Assembly: GCF_016811915.1 (NCBI RefSeq)
Contig: NZ_CP069127.1
Span: forward strand, 1,704,001 to 1,768,000
DNA length: 64,000 nucleotides
Reading direction: 5' to 3'
Source: Brevibacillus choshinensis
Lineage (GTDB): Bacteria > Bacillota > Bacilli > Brevibacillales > Brevibacillaceae
In this document: positions 37,607-44,368 of the stretch, piece after piece
How positions within the stretch are numbered: the first letter of the stretch is position 1
Layout: each line of letters begins with the position of its first letter
Program-made: the position numbers and the translations under genes
Notes under the pieces: model-generated
What the model was told of the DNA's origin: nothing
Seen by the model: the letters and a program-made list of their open reading frames with translations, nothing else
The model's database searches: none

Positions 37607-37619
37607 TCGTCTCTCCCTT
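37588..37619 (-). terminator. Terminator of sspI, overlapping the end of the second gerB
   Basis: Read on the minus strand, the AAGGGAGAGACG/CGTCCCTCCCTT stem with an ATTA loop is followed by five T. The T tract and one arm lie inside the last codons of the convergent gerB paralogue. Confidence 0.75.
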
Positions 37620-37639
37620 AAGCATGCTGCATGGAGCCG

Positions 37640-37879
37640 TTAGATGATGGGTTTTTCGGCTTGCGCAGGCAAATGACCCGCGATCGTATTGACCATTTCT
37701 TGGCGGGAGGAGGTATCGCTGTTTTGCCACAGCACTTCAAACAGCACACCCAGTCCAGGCAAGGTTTTTTCCTGTCCGCTGGAAATCGCATCGGTGATGG
37801 TCTCTTGTACAGCGCTAGCGTCAGACCCCTGCATTTTGTACATGATGGCTTGACGCAGGTTGAGCGAAGCAATGTTCAT
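37640..37879 (-). CDS. sspI: Small acid-soluble spore protein SspI
   Basis: A 79-residue minor SASP made in the forespore. It matches B. subtilis SspI (71 residues) through LNLRQAI near the start, ITDAISSGQEKTLPGLGVLFEVLWQ in the middle and a short C-terminus; the LPGLGVLFEV block is diagnostic. The ATG at 37879 fits the SspI N-terminus; a GTG at 37891 would add four residues. A sigma-G-like promoter and a dedicated terminator frame the gene. In B. subtilis sspI also lies close to the SpoU methyltransferase gene ysgA and pheS, as here. Confidence 0.9.
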   Translation of the reverse strand: MNIASLNLRQAIMYKMQGSDASAVQETITDAISSGQEKTLPGLGVLFEVLWQNSDTSSRQEMVNTIAGHLPAQAEKPII

Positions 37880-37918
37880 AACGGTGCGCACACCTCTCTT
37901 AAGGGATCAATTCGGAAT

Positions 37919-37948
37919 TAGTATTTGTCAGGAGAGGGGTGCTCATAC
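37919..37948 (-). promoter_or_regulatory. Sigma-G-like promoter of sspI
   Basis: On the minus strand GTATG (37948-37944) fits the forespore -35 GHATR. After 18 bases AATACTA (37925-37919) matches the -10 CATNHTA in six of seven positions. It lies about 40 bases before the sspI start. Confidence 0.6.
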
Positions 37949-37954
37949 CACCTT

Positions 37955-37984
37955 TTGTGGACGGAGTTCTCGATATGTTATAAT
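37955..37984 (+). promoter_or_regulatory. Promoter of ktrA with extended -10
   Basis: TTGTGG (37955-37960), an 18-base spacer and TATAAT (37979-37984) preceded by TGT make an extended -10 sigma-A promoter. It lies about 55 bases upstream of ktrA and overlaps the divergent sspI control region. Confidence 0.65.
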
Positions 37985-38040
37985 GCATGGTATTGGAAAA
38001 AGCCCCCTGAGGACGCGGCGGGATGAAGGAGTAGATCAGG

Positions 38041-38694
38041 ATGTCAAAGCAATTTGCCATTATCGGGATGGGACGTTTTGGTTCCAGTGTGGCCCGTACC
38101 TTGTATGAAATGGACTATGAGGTTATGGGCATTGATGAAAATGAAGAACGGATCAATGAAAACATTCAGTATGTGACTCATGCCGTCGCAGCAGATTCCA
38201 CAGATGAACGCGCACTCAAGGAAATCGGGATCCGAAATTTCGACGTGGTGGTTGTCGCCATCGGTGTTGATATACAAGCGAGCATTTTGACCGTATTGAC
38301 CTTGAAGGAGCTCGGTGTGAAAAAAATAGTGGCCAAGGCGCAAAACGAACGCCATGGACAGGTTCTGTACAAGGTCGGAGCAGATCGCGTGGTCTTTCCG
38401 GAGCGGGATATGGGTGTGCGTGTTGCACACAACCTCATCTCTGCCAATGTGCTGGATTTTATCGAGCTTGCGGATGACTACAGCGTCGCGGAGGTCGTGG
38501 TTTCCTCCAAATTCGTCGGGAAAAATCTGCGTCAGCTCGACATACGAAAAAATTATGAAGTGAACGTCATCGCCATCAAGAGCGGAGATAAATTCAATAT
38601 CGCACCCAGCCCGGATGAAACCATCCAGTACGGCGATGTGCTCGTCGTCATCGGGAACAACAAAGATTTGAAGGCATTTGAGGAGAGAGCGTAG
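38041..38694 (+). CDS. ktrA: KtrA-type RCK subunit of potassium uptake (TrkA family)
   Basis: Cytoplasmic gating ring subunit, 217 residues. The RCK_N Rossmann domain begins with AIIGMGRFGSSVARTL, with the acidic end of beta-2 (GIDENEERINE). The RCK_C domain from about residue 135 is where members bind ATP/ADP or c-di-AMP (VNVIAIKSGDKFNIAPSPDETIQYGDVLVVIG). It should pair with the KtrB encoded at 25050. GGAGTAGATCAGG precedes the ATG. It is followed after 4 bases by the SpoU methyltransferase gene. Confidence 0.93.
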   Translation: MSKQFAIIGMGRFGSSVARTLYEMDYEVMGIDENEERINENIQYVTHAVAADSTDERALKEIGIRNFDVVVVAIGVDIQASILTVLTLKELGVKKIVAKAQNERHGQVLYKVGADRVVFPERDMGVRVAHNLISANVLDFIELADDYSVAEVVVSSKFVGKNLRQLDIRKNYEVNVIAIKSGDKFNIAPSPDETIQYGDVLVVIGNNKDLKAFEERA

Positions 38695-38698
38695 GCGC

Positions 38699-39517
38699 AT
38701 GACACACGAAGTGATTACATCGGTACAAAATCCGCAAATCAAGCGGCTTCATCAATTATTAGAGCGAAAAGGAAGGGAAGGGCAGGGACGCTTTCTCATC
38801 GAAGGGGCGCATTTGGTGGAAGAGGCGCTGAAGAGCGGAGCCGAAGTGCTGACGATCCTGTACGACAGTGAGCGGGACATGGACACAGCATGCAGGCGGG
38901 CTCTGGAAAATCATCCACAGGACGTCCAGGTCATCGCCGCTTCCTCCGCCGTCTTGGCCAAGCTTTCGGAAACCAAGACCCCGCAGGGCATCGTGGCAGA
39001 AGTCAAAAAATATCAGGCAGACTGGAACGAATGGCTGAAGGCTAGAGCCACAGCGAGCGAGGATTTGCTGCTTCTGCTGCTGGACGAAATCCAGGACCCC
39101 GGCAATCTCGGTACCATCCTGCGGACAGCGGAAGCAGCTGGCGTAGATGGGGTCGTGCTGGGCAAAGGAAGCGTCGATCTTTACAACGGCAAAGTGATGC
39201 GCTCCACGATGGGGGCTCTGTTTCGCTTGCCGGTTTTCACGCGTTCTCTGCCTGATGTTGCGGATGAATGGAAGGCGATGGGAGGGAGCTTGCTCGTTTC
39301 CACGCTGCATGAAAAGAGCATGGCTTATGATCGTGTCGACTATGTTCCAAAAACAGCGATCGTCATCGGCAACGAAGGAAGAGGTGTATCTGCGGCCATG
39401 ATCGAGCGCGCGGATCAGCTCGTACATATCCCGATATACGGACAGGCAGAGTCACTGAATGCGGCAGTTGCTGCGGGAGTGTTCGTCTATGAGGCGCAGC
39501 GGAAACGAAAAGAGTAA
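38699..39517 (+). CDS. SpoU/TrmH family RNA methyltransferase
   Basis: A 272-residue SPOUT methyltransferase, AdoMet-dependent 2'-O-methylation of rRNA or tRNA. The N-terminal substrate-binding domain covers residues 1-100 (VITSVQNPQIKRLHQLLERKGREGQGRFLIEG). The catalytic domain has the three SpoU motifs: LLDEIQDPGNLGTILRTAEAAG near 132-153, AIVIGNEGRGVS near 222-233, and IPIYGQAESLNAAVAAGVF near 245-263. ATG at 38699 follows GAGGAGAGAG. It is the likely counterpart of B. subtilis YsgA, which also lies upstream of pheST. Confidence 0.92.
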   Translation: MTHEVITSVQNPQIKRLHQLLERKGREGQGRFLIEGAHLVEEALKSGAEVLTILYDSERDMDTACRRALENHPQDVQVIAASSAVLAKLSETKTPQGIVAEVKKYQADWNEWLKARATASEDLLLLLLDEIQDPGNLGTILRTAEAAGVDGVVLGKGSVDLYNGKVMRSTMGALFRLPVFTRSLPDVADEWKAMGGSLLVSTLHEKSMAYDRVDYVPKTAIVIGNEGRGVSAAMIERADQLVHIPIYGQAESLNAAVAAGVFVYEAQRKRKE

Positions 39518-39763
39518 CTCCGCCTTTACTGAACAAACGATGACAGCTTGATTACGCTTTAAGAGCAAAAAGAGCGCGTATCAGCGCTCTTGAAGAGATA
39601 ACCAAGACGTTTGCTTCGTAGAGAATGGGAGAACACATGTCAACCATGTTGCATATTTTGTATCACAAGCCATAAGCTTTAAAGTGAGCAGGGAGGTGTA
39701 GGTGACACTACAATCCTTGCTTTCTTTTTACAGATCGATCTGGCTGCACTGTTCGCCATGTCT
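39518..39763. other. Intergenic stretch between the SpoU gene and the AT-richer segment
   Basis: It holds a minus-strand terminator (39564-39592) and otherwise only very short open frames (21 codons or fewer from a start). One frame ends with residues readable as a short hydrophobic tail (LAALFAMSLIFSWQM) but has no usable start codon before it, so it could be a gene remnant or chance. Confidence 0.4.
39564..39592 (-). terminator. Terminator of the transporter/Sm-like operon
   Basis: On the minus strand the AGAGCGC/GCGCTCT stem with a TGATAC loop is followed by TTTTTG. It lies about 170 bases past the stop at 39764. Confidence 0.65.
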
Positions 39764-40456
39764 TTAATCTTCTCCTGGCAGATGCATGGTTTTCAAATGC
39801 CGTAAATTCCATAGCAGGCTTTTCCCGTTCGCTGTTATCAGTTTGATCGTATTCCCCTCTATTGTTTCAAGTAATCCAATCTTATTGTGATCTTCGCCTA
39901 GATCAAACACCACCAAGTTGCCTGATAGCCGATTACATTGTTGGGCAAATGTGCGGGACAACGGAATCGCAGTTGGATTCACTGGGAAATGTTGGTGCGC
40001 TAATGAGTAGGGAGTTACATTAGGTGGAGACGGTATGATCCATTTCACATGATCAAGAGATACGAAAAGTGATTTATAGACTGGTGAATAGAAGAGGAAG
40101 TAATCATTCATGATGCTTGTCACATATCCGTGGACAGATTTGTTGCCAGTCACGTAAATTTCTACAAATCGCCCTTTCGCATTATCTAATACTTTGCGAT
40201 AGGAGATATTTTCTGTCTGCTGATCGATTGGCACATCAGGGATAGCTGCAAGTTCATCCATTTGAGTGGAACTTCGTTCTAAATGTTGGACATTTGTTAA
40301 TGTAATATAAACAAAGTCCGGGTCTTTGTAGATGACGATGATGTCTAATCCAGCGTCAATAAGCACCCCAGTAAGCTGATTTCTTCCGGATATCTCCACA
40401 TCTATATATTTCCCCATCAATTGATTCAGTTGTTGCAATGGTTTGAACCTCCCCAA
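39764..40456 (-). CDS. DUF2642-like protein with three Sm-like repeats
   Basis: A 230-residue protein of unknown function built from three repeats of an Sm-like small beta-barrel pattern. They lie near residues 14-60 (GKYIDVEISGRNQLTGVLID...), 94-140 (GRFVEIYVTGNKSVHGYV...) and 178-224 (GNLVVFDL...IGLLETIEGNTIKL). Each repeat reads as a short strand, a polar turn, then long strands with IIVIYK/YFLFYS-like cores. The first resembles spore-former DUF2642 proteins. No signal peptide or TM segment. It lies 1 base after the ArsB-like transporter gene, so they form an operon. Base composition is more AT-rich than the neighbours. Function not assigned. Confidence 0.75.
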   Translation of the reverse strand: MGRFKPLQQLNQLMGKYIDVEISGRNQLTGVLIDAGLDIIVIYKDPDFVYITLTNVQHLERSSTQMDELAAIPDVPIDQQTENISYRKVLDNAKGRFVEIYVTGNKSVHGYVTSIMNDYFLFYSPVYKSLFVSLDHVKWIIPSPPNVTPYSLAHQHFPVNPTAIPLSRTFAQQCNRLSGNLVVFDLGEDHNKIGLLETIEGNTIKLITANGKSLLWNLRHLKTMHLPGED

Positions 40457-40457
40457 A

Positions 40458-41810
40458 TTAGAAAATCCACGAAACCCAATAAGCCAGAATGACCAACGTG
40501 AACGCGACAGTGATCGGGATGATGTACCAAGTTGCCTTCAGGTAATCGCCCCAAGTGATTTTCACATGGCCCCTCTTGACGATATGCATCCACATGATGG
40601 ACGCCAGCGTACCAATCGGTAAGAAAAGGGAACCTATGTCGCTGCCGATAATGCTTGCAAGATAAGCCACTTTAAGTGTGAGCGGGTCAAGACCCATACT
40701 CGTTAAGGTTATGGTCCCGACCATCAAGGCAGGGTGATTGTTAAACAAATCAGAGAGCACCGACACCAAAAACCCCATCATGAGACTGGCATTCAGCATA
40801 CTTCCGTGAGCGATGGGTTGGAGGAACTGGATCAGCAATTGGGTTAAGCCAATGTTGTGCAAGCCATAGATAATCACGTACATACTGAAGGCAAACACAA
40901 TGATATACCATGGAGTTTTTTTCAACATATCCACTGGTGAAATCTGCAAACGATACCAACGCCAACCAAGCAGGACTAGGGAGCCGAAAATAGCGGCGAT
41001 GGCAACGGGAATACCCAAGTAGGATGCGACGAACAAACCGACACGCACCGCAAACACAAAGATCAAGATATTTCGCATGAATTTACCGCGATTTTCCTTT
41101 GGGATGGGTAAAGGTTTGGATTTCAAAGGGTGATTTCCATTGAAGGCATCAGAGTTCCATATTCCGGATACGGCGGTAGGAACGGTAAGCGGCAAAGCCT
41201 TGCGGAAGTGGAAGTACAACAACGTCACCATAAGCAACAACCCGATGGTAGCCGGAATGAACATCATCGCCGTGTGCATATAAAGGGTCATGTTTACGAT
41301 TTTTAAAGCAATTAAATTTACGATATTACTAACCCCTATAGGTGCGCTGGAAGCTGTGGCAACTAAAGCGCCAGATAAAAGATAGGGGATTTTTTGATGG
41401 TTTTTTAGACCCATATGGCGGAGTAACATAAGCAGGATCGGTGTGGTAATTAAGATGCTTCCATCGTTATTGACGAACAGGGTCATCAGGAAGCAGAGTA
41501 GGTTTACCAGCCAGAAAAGGCGTATGCCCGATCCTTTTGCTTTTTCTACCACGATTTCAGCTGCCCACTGAAAGAATCCAAAACTCTCCAACACAATCGC
41601 CATGACGATCGTTGCCATGATAGTGATGGCAGCTCCACCTATTGTGCCAGTGATGACCCCCAAATCAGCGAGGGTTACACTTCCACTCAAGAGAACTACA
41701 GCTGCACCCACCGTTGCAGGAATTGCCTCATTTACATTGGGTCGCCAAAAGATAAACCCAATGGTACAGAGGAAGGATAGGATGGTAAGCGGGATAGTTA
41801 ATTCGGTCAC
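40458..41810 (-). CDS. ArsB/NhaD-type anion or arsenite permease
   Basis: A 450-residue ion transporter superfamily protein with about eleven hydrophobic segments. It has the family patterns VNNDGSILITTPILLMLLRHMG near residue 115, ATASSAPIGVSNIVNLIALK near residue 150, and the mirrored SDLFNNHPALMVG and GSDIGSLFLPIGTLASIMWMHIVKRGH in the second half. This inverted-repeat layout is typical of ArsB, NhaD and citrate/dicarboxylate carriers. No arsR or arsC is adjacent, so arsenite efflux is not secure; an organic-anion or Na+/H+ role is possible. First gene of a two-gene operon. Confidence 0.85.
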   Translation of the reverse strand: MTELTIPLTILSFLCTIGFIFWRPNVNEAIPATVGAAVVLLSGSVTLADLGVITGTIGGAAITIMATIVMAIVLESFGFFQWAAEIVVEKAKGSGIRLFWLVNLLCFLMTLFVNNDGSILITTPILLMLLRHMGLKNHQKIPYLLSGALVATASSAPIGVSNIVNLIALKIVNMTLYMHTAMMFIPATIGLLLMVTLLYFHFRKALPLTVPTAVSGIWNSDAFNGNHPLKSKPLPIPKENRGKFMRNILIFVFAVRVGLFVASYLGIPVAIAAIFGSLVLLGWRWYRLQISPVDMLKKTPWYIIVFAFSMYVIIYGLHNIGLTQLLIQFLQPIAHGSMLNASLMMGFLVSVLSDLFNNHPALMVGTITLTSMGLDPLTLKVAYLASIIGSDIGSLFLPIGTLASIMWMHIVKRGHVKITWGDYLKATWYIIPITVAFTLVILAYWVSWIF

Positions 41811-42151
41811 GCATAAAATCTCCTTTCAACACAAAAGCTATATTTGATGGTTCGTGCTGTCATAAGCCGTGAATAATCTCCGCTCCCCCCTTAGTAGACT
41901 AGAATACATAGTCACTTCACCTTCCCTTACATCTGTCATCGAAGTGCTTGTATAATGTATCAATACGCGATTCCAAACAATGTGGACTAAGCAATCGGCT
42001 TATTTCTCTCAATTTCCACTGAAATGTATCGACTGGTGTCAATGAATAGCAGATGTACCGCATCGATAGATAACTCGATGTAACAATGGTAAAAACAAAA
42101 GGGATACTGGATTGCTTTCCAGTATCCCTTGTTTATTATTTGATAAAAAAA
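41811..42151. other. Intergenic stretch with the transporter promoter and DUF2225 terminator
   Basis: An AT-rich stretch of about 340 bases. It contains a candidate minus-strand promoter for the transporter operon (TTGGAA at 41976-41971, 16 bases, TATACA at 41954-41949), an inverted repeat CATCGA...TCGATG at 42061-42080 and the terminator of the DUF2225 gene. No coding frame of note. Confidence 0.45.
42090..42132 (-). terminator. Terminator of the DUF2225 gene
   Basis: A 13-bp stem AAGGGATACTGGA/TCCAGTATCCCTT is followed on the minus strand by TTTGTTTTT. It starts 20 bases past the stop. Confidence 0.85.
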
Positions 42152-42871
42152 TTAGCCGATCTTTTGTTCGTTTTGCTTCTCTTTGTATTCTTCGCGCGCC
42201 AGCTGCCATTGATCCTGCGCCATTCGGATAATCCCGCTCTCAATGGTCGTGTTTCGAAAGGCGAGTGCTTTTCCGAAATAGTTGATAGCGAGATCAAACT
42301 TTTGCAAGCGGCGGTACAGCTCGCCGATCAAATAAAGCAGGCGCACCTCGGACATGTCCTTGTCGGCGCGAGCGTAGTCGGAATGGATATATGAAAGCTC
42401 GTATTCATCTACAGCCATGCCGATAAAGCGAAACTCTTCCGCGAACCGTTCCAAAGAACGATACAGCCAGGCAAGGCGCAGGTACAGACCCGCTTTTACG
42501 GAATGGGGCTGATCCGTCATCTCTGCCGCATAGATGGCGAGCTTGTAAGTGACGATCGCCTCAGGGGCTTGTCTGATCGAGCCGAAGTCCTTGGGAGTCC
42601 ATTTGGCTGAGATCTGTTCGTCCACGACCTGCTTCTCCCACGGCGCAAGCTTCTCTTTGAATGGATCGGTAAAGGCAAAGCCGCATGCCGGACAGACGTT
42701 GACCGTATAGAGAATGGGATTGAGGGACTGCTCTTTAAAGCGCGTGTAGAAATCATGATCACGATGGACGATTGTCAACGATCCGCTTTTTACCCGTTTC
42801 GTGGTGAACGATTTTTGACAGTGACGACAGGTGCAGGACTTATCGTAGAGTGCAGATACCTTATCGATCAT
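42152..42871 (-). CDS. DUF2225 family protein with zinc-ribbon-like cysteines
   Basis: A 239-residue cytoplasmic protein. The N-terminal about 70 residues hold two CxxC pairs (CTCRHC near residues 13-18 and CPACGF near 59-63) that should bind a metal. The remainder is helical with a TPR-like rhythm (AGLYLRLAWLYRSLERFAEEFRFIGMAVDEYE; LYLIGELYRRLQKFDLAINYFGKAL). This layout fits DUF2225, whose function is unknown. It is divergent from the pheST leader. Like the operon next to it, it is not part of the B. subtilis pheST neighbourhood. Confidence 0.85.
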   Translation of the reverse strand: MIDKVSALYDKSCTCRHCQKSFTTKRVKSGSLTIVHRDHDFYTRFKEQSLNPILYTVNVCPACGFAFTDPFKEKLAPWEKQVVDEQISAKWTPKDFGSIRQAPEAIVTYKLAIYAAEMTDQPHSVKAGLYLRLAWLYRSLERFAEEFRFIGMAVDEYELSYIHSDYARADKDMSEVRLLYLIGELYRRLQKFDLAINYFGKALAFRNTTIESGIIRMAQDQWQLAREEYKEKQNEQKIG

Positions 42872-42943
42872 GGCAAAAGTCCCCTTTCTCTTTTAAAAAC
42901 CGTTGTATCGGGATATGCTGATGGATATGTAACATTTGTAGAA

Positions 42944-42972
42944 TTGAAAGTTCGCCATTGTTACGCTATAAT
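42944..42972 (+). promoter_or_regulatory. Promoter of pheST
   Basis: TTGAAA (42944-42949) and TATAAT (42967-42972) are separated by 17 bases. Transcription would start about 20-25 bases before the T-box stem I. Confidence 0.8.
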
Positions 42973-42999
42973 TTTCCTACGTCTGATTATAACGTAAAG

Positions 43000-43280
43000 C
43001 AATGATGGAGACTAGTACGCAGGACCTATTTGTTTTCAGGGAGAAGATGCCGCAGACTGAGAGCATCTTTAGCAAAATAGCTGCCGAATTCACTCCTAAG
43101 CCGCACTCTGAACCGTTTTCACGCAGTAGGAGCAGCCGGGTCACTCCCGTTAACAGTGATCTTAAGTGAGACAAAAGTCATGTTCGTTTCTGTGAGAATC
43201 ATCACGGTCCGAGTGCTTTGTCTAACAAGGGTGGTACCGCGAGAAAAAAGTAACTCGTCCCTTTTGAGGGGCGGGTTTTT
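43000..43280 (+). promoter_or_regulatory. T-box leader of pheST, phenylalanine-specific
   Basis: tRNA-sensing attenuator. The T-box AGGGTGGTACCGCG is at 43228-43241. AGTA of stem I is at 43014-43017. The specifier region reads GAA-TTC-A with TTC at 43089-43091, the classic layout for a Phe codon. The terminator stem CTCGTCCC/GGGGCGGG with T run is at 43253-43280. Uncharged tRNA-Phe should favour the antiterminator and raise synthetase expression. Confidence 0.93.
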
Positions 43281-43318
43281 CTTTTTCTTTCAAAAAAACC
43301 ATAAAGGAGCGATATGAA

Positions 43319-44353
43319 GTGCAAACTCGGTTGCAAGAGATGAAAGATTCCGCACTCGACCAGATTGGTCAGGTCACGGAATCCGCACAACTTCAGGAAT
43401 TGCGCGTCAAGTACCTGGGGAAAAAGGGGGAGCTGACAGAGCTTCTGCGCGGAATGGGCAGTCTTTCTGCAGAAGAGCGTCCACTTGTGGGTCAATTGGT
43501 CAACGAAGTGCGGGGAGCGCTTGAGTCCGCATTCGCAAGCAAGCAGCAGGCGTTGGAAGAGGCAGTGCTGAACGCAAAGCTGTCTTCACAAACGGTCGAT
43601 GTAACCTTGCCGGGCCGTCCGGTTCCAGCAGGCAGCATGCATCCATTGTCCCGCATCATCGAAGAAATCGAAGATATTTTCGTGGGTCTGGGCTTTGAGG
43701 TAGCAGAAGGTCCTGAGGTTGAAATGGATCACTTCAACTTCGAAATGCTCAATCTGCCAAAGGATCACCCGGCTCGCGACATGCAAGATACGTTCTACGT
43801 AACGGACGAGATCCTGATGCGTACCCATACTTCTCCGGTACAGGCGCGCACCATGCTGAAAAAAGAAGGCAAAACGCCGGTGAAAATCATTTGCCCGGGT
43901 AAAGTGTACCGCCGCGATGATGACGATGCGACGCACTCCCACCAGTTCACCCAAATTGAAGGTCTGGTGATCGATAAAGGCATCGGCATGAGCGATTTGA
44001 AAGGAATCCTCTTGACGTTTGCACGCCAAATGTTCGGGGAAAACCAGCAAATTCGCCTGCGTCCAAGCTTTTTCCCATTCACCGAGCCAAGTGCGGAAGT
44101 GGATCTGCAATGCTTCAACTGTGGCGGACATGGCTGCCGCGTATGTAAGCAAACAGGCTGGATCGAGATCCTGGGCTCCGGCATGGTGCATCCGCGCGTA
44201 CTCGAAATGGCTGGCTACAACCCGCAGGAAGTCAGCGGATTTGCTTTCGGAATGGGTGTGGAGCGCATTGCCATGCTGAAGTACGGCGTAGAGGATATCC
44301 GCCATTTCTATACCAACGACGTTCGTTTCCTGCGTCAGTTCAATCGAGAGTAG
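43319..44353 (+). CDS. pheS: Phenylalanyl-tRNA synthetase, alpha subunit
   Basis: Catalytic subunit of class II PheRS, 344 residues, the usual length. It has an N-terminal coiled-coil that binds tRNA (residues 1-90; [19 protein letters not shown]). The catalytic domain carries motif 2 ([17 protein letters not shown]...[28 protein letters not shown]) and motif 3 ([14 protein letters not shown]) near the end. GTG at 43319 follows AAAGGAG and matches the start of homologues. It is followed after 15 bases by pheT. Confidence 0.97.
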   Translation: MQTRLQEMKDSALDQIGQVTESAQLQELRVKYLGKKGELTELLRGMGSLSAEERPLVGQLVNEVRGALESAFASKQQALEEAVLNAKLSSQTVDVTLPGRPVPAGSMHPLSRIIEEIEDIFVGLGFEVAEGPEVEMDHFNFEMLNLPKDHPARDMQDTFYVTDEILMRTHTSPVQARTMLKKEGKTPVKIICPGKVYRRDDDDATHSHQFTQIEGLVIDKGIGMSDLKGILLTFARQMFGENQQIRLRPSFFPFTEPSAEVDLQCFNCGGHGCRVCKQTGWIEILGSGMVHPRVLEMAGYNPQEVSGFAFGMGVERIAMLKYGVEDIRHFYTNDVRFLRQFNRE

Positions 44354-44368
44354 AGAGGAGAGGCAAAG

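Noticed and set aside
39600..39760. Short frames in the gap after the SpoU methyltransferase gene
   Set aside because: The longest with a start codon and fair ribosome site is about 21 codons with no recognisable composition. A hydrophobic tail in another frame has no start.
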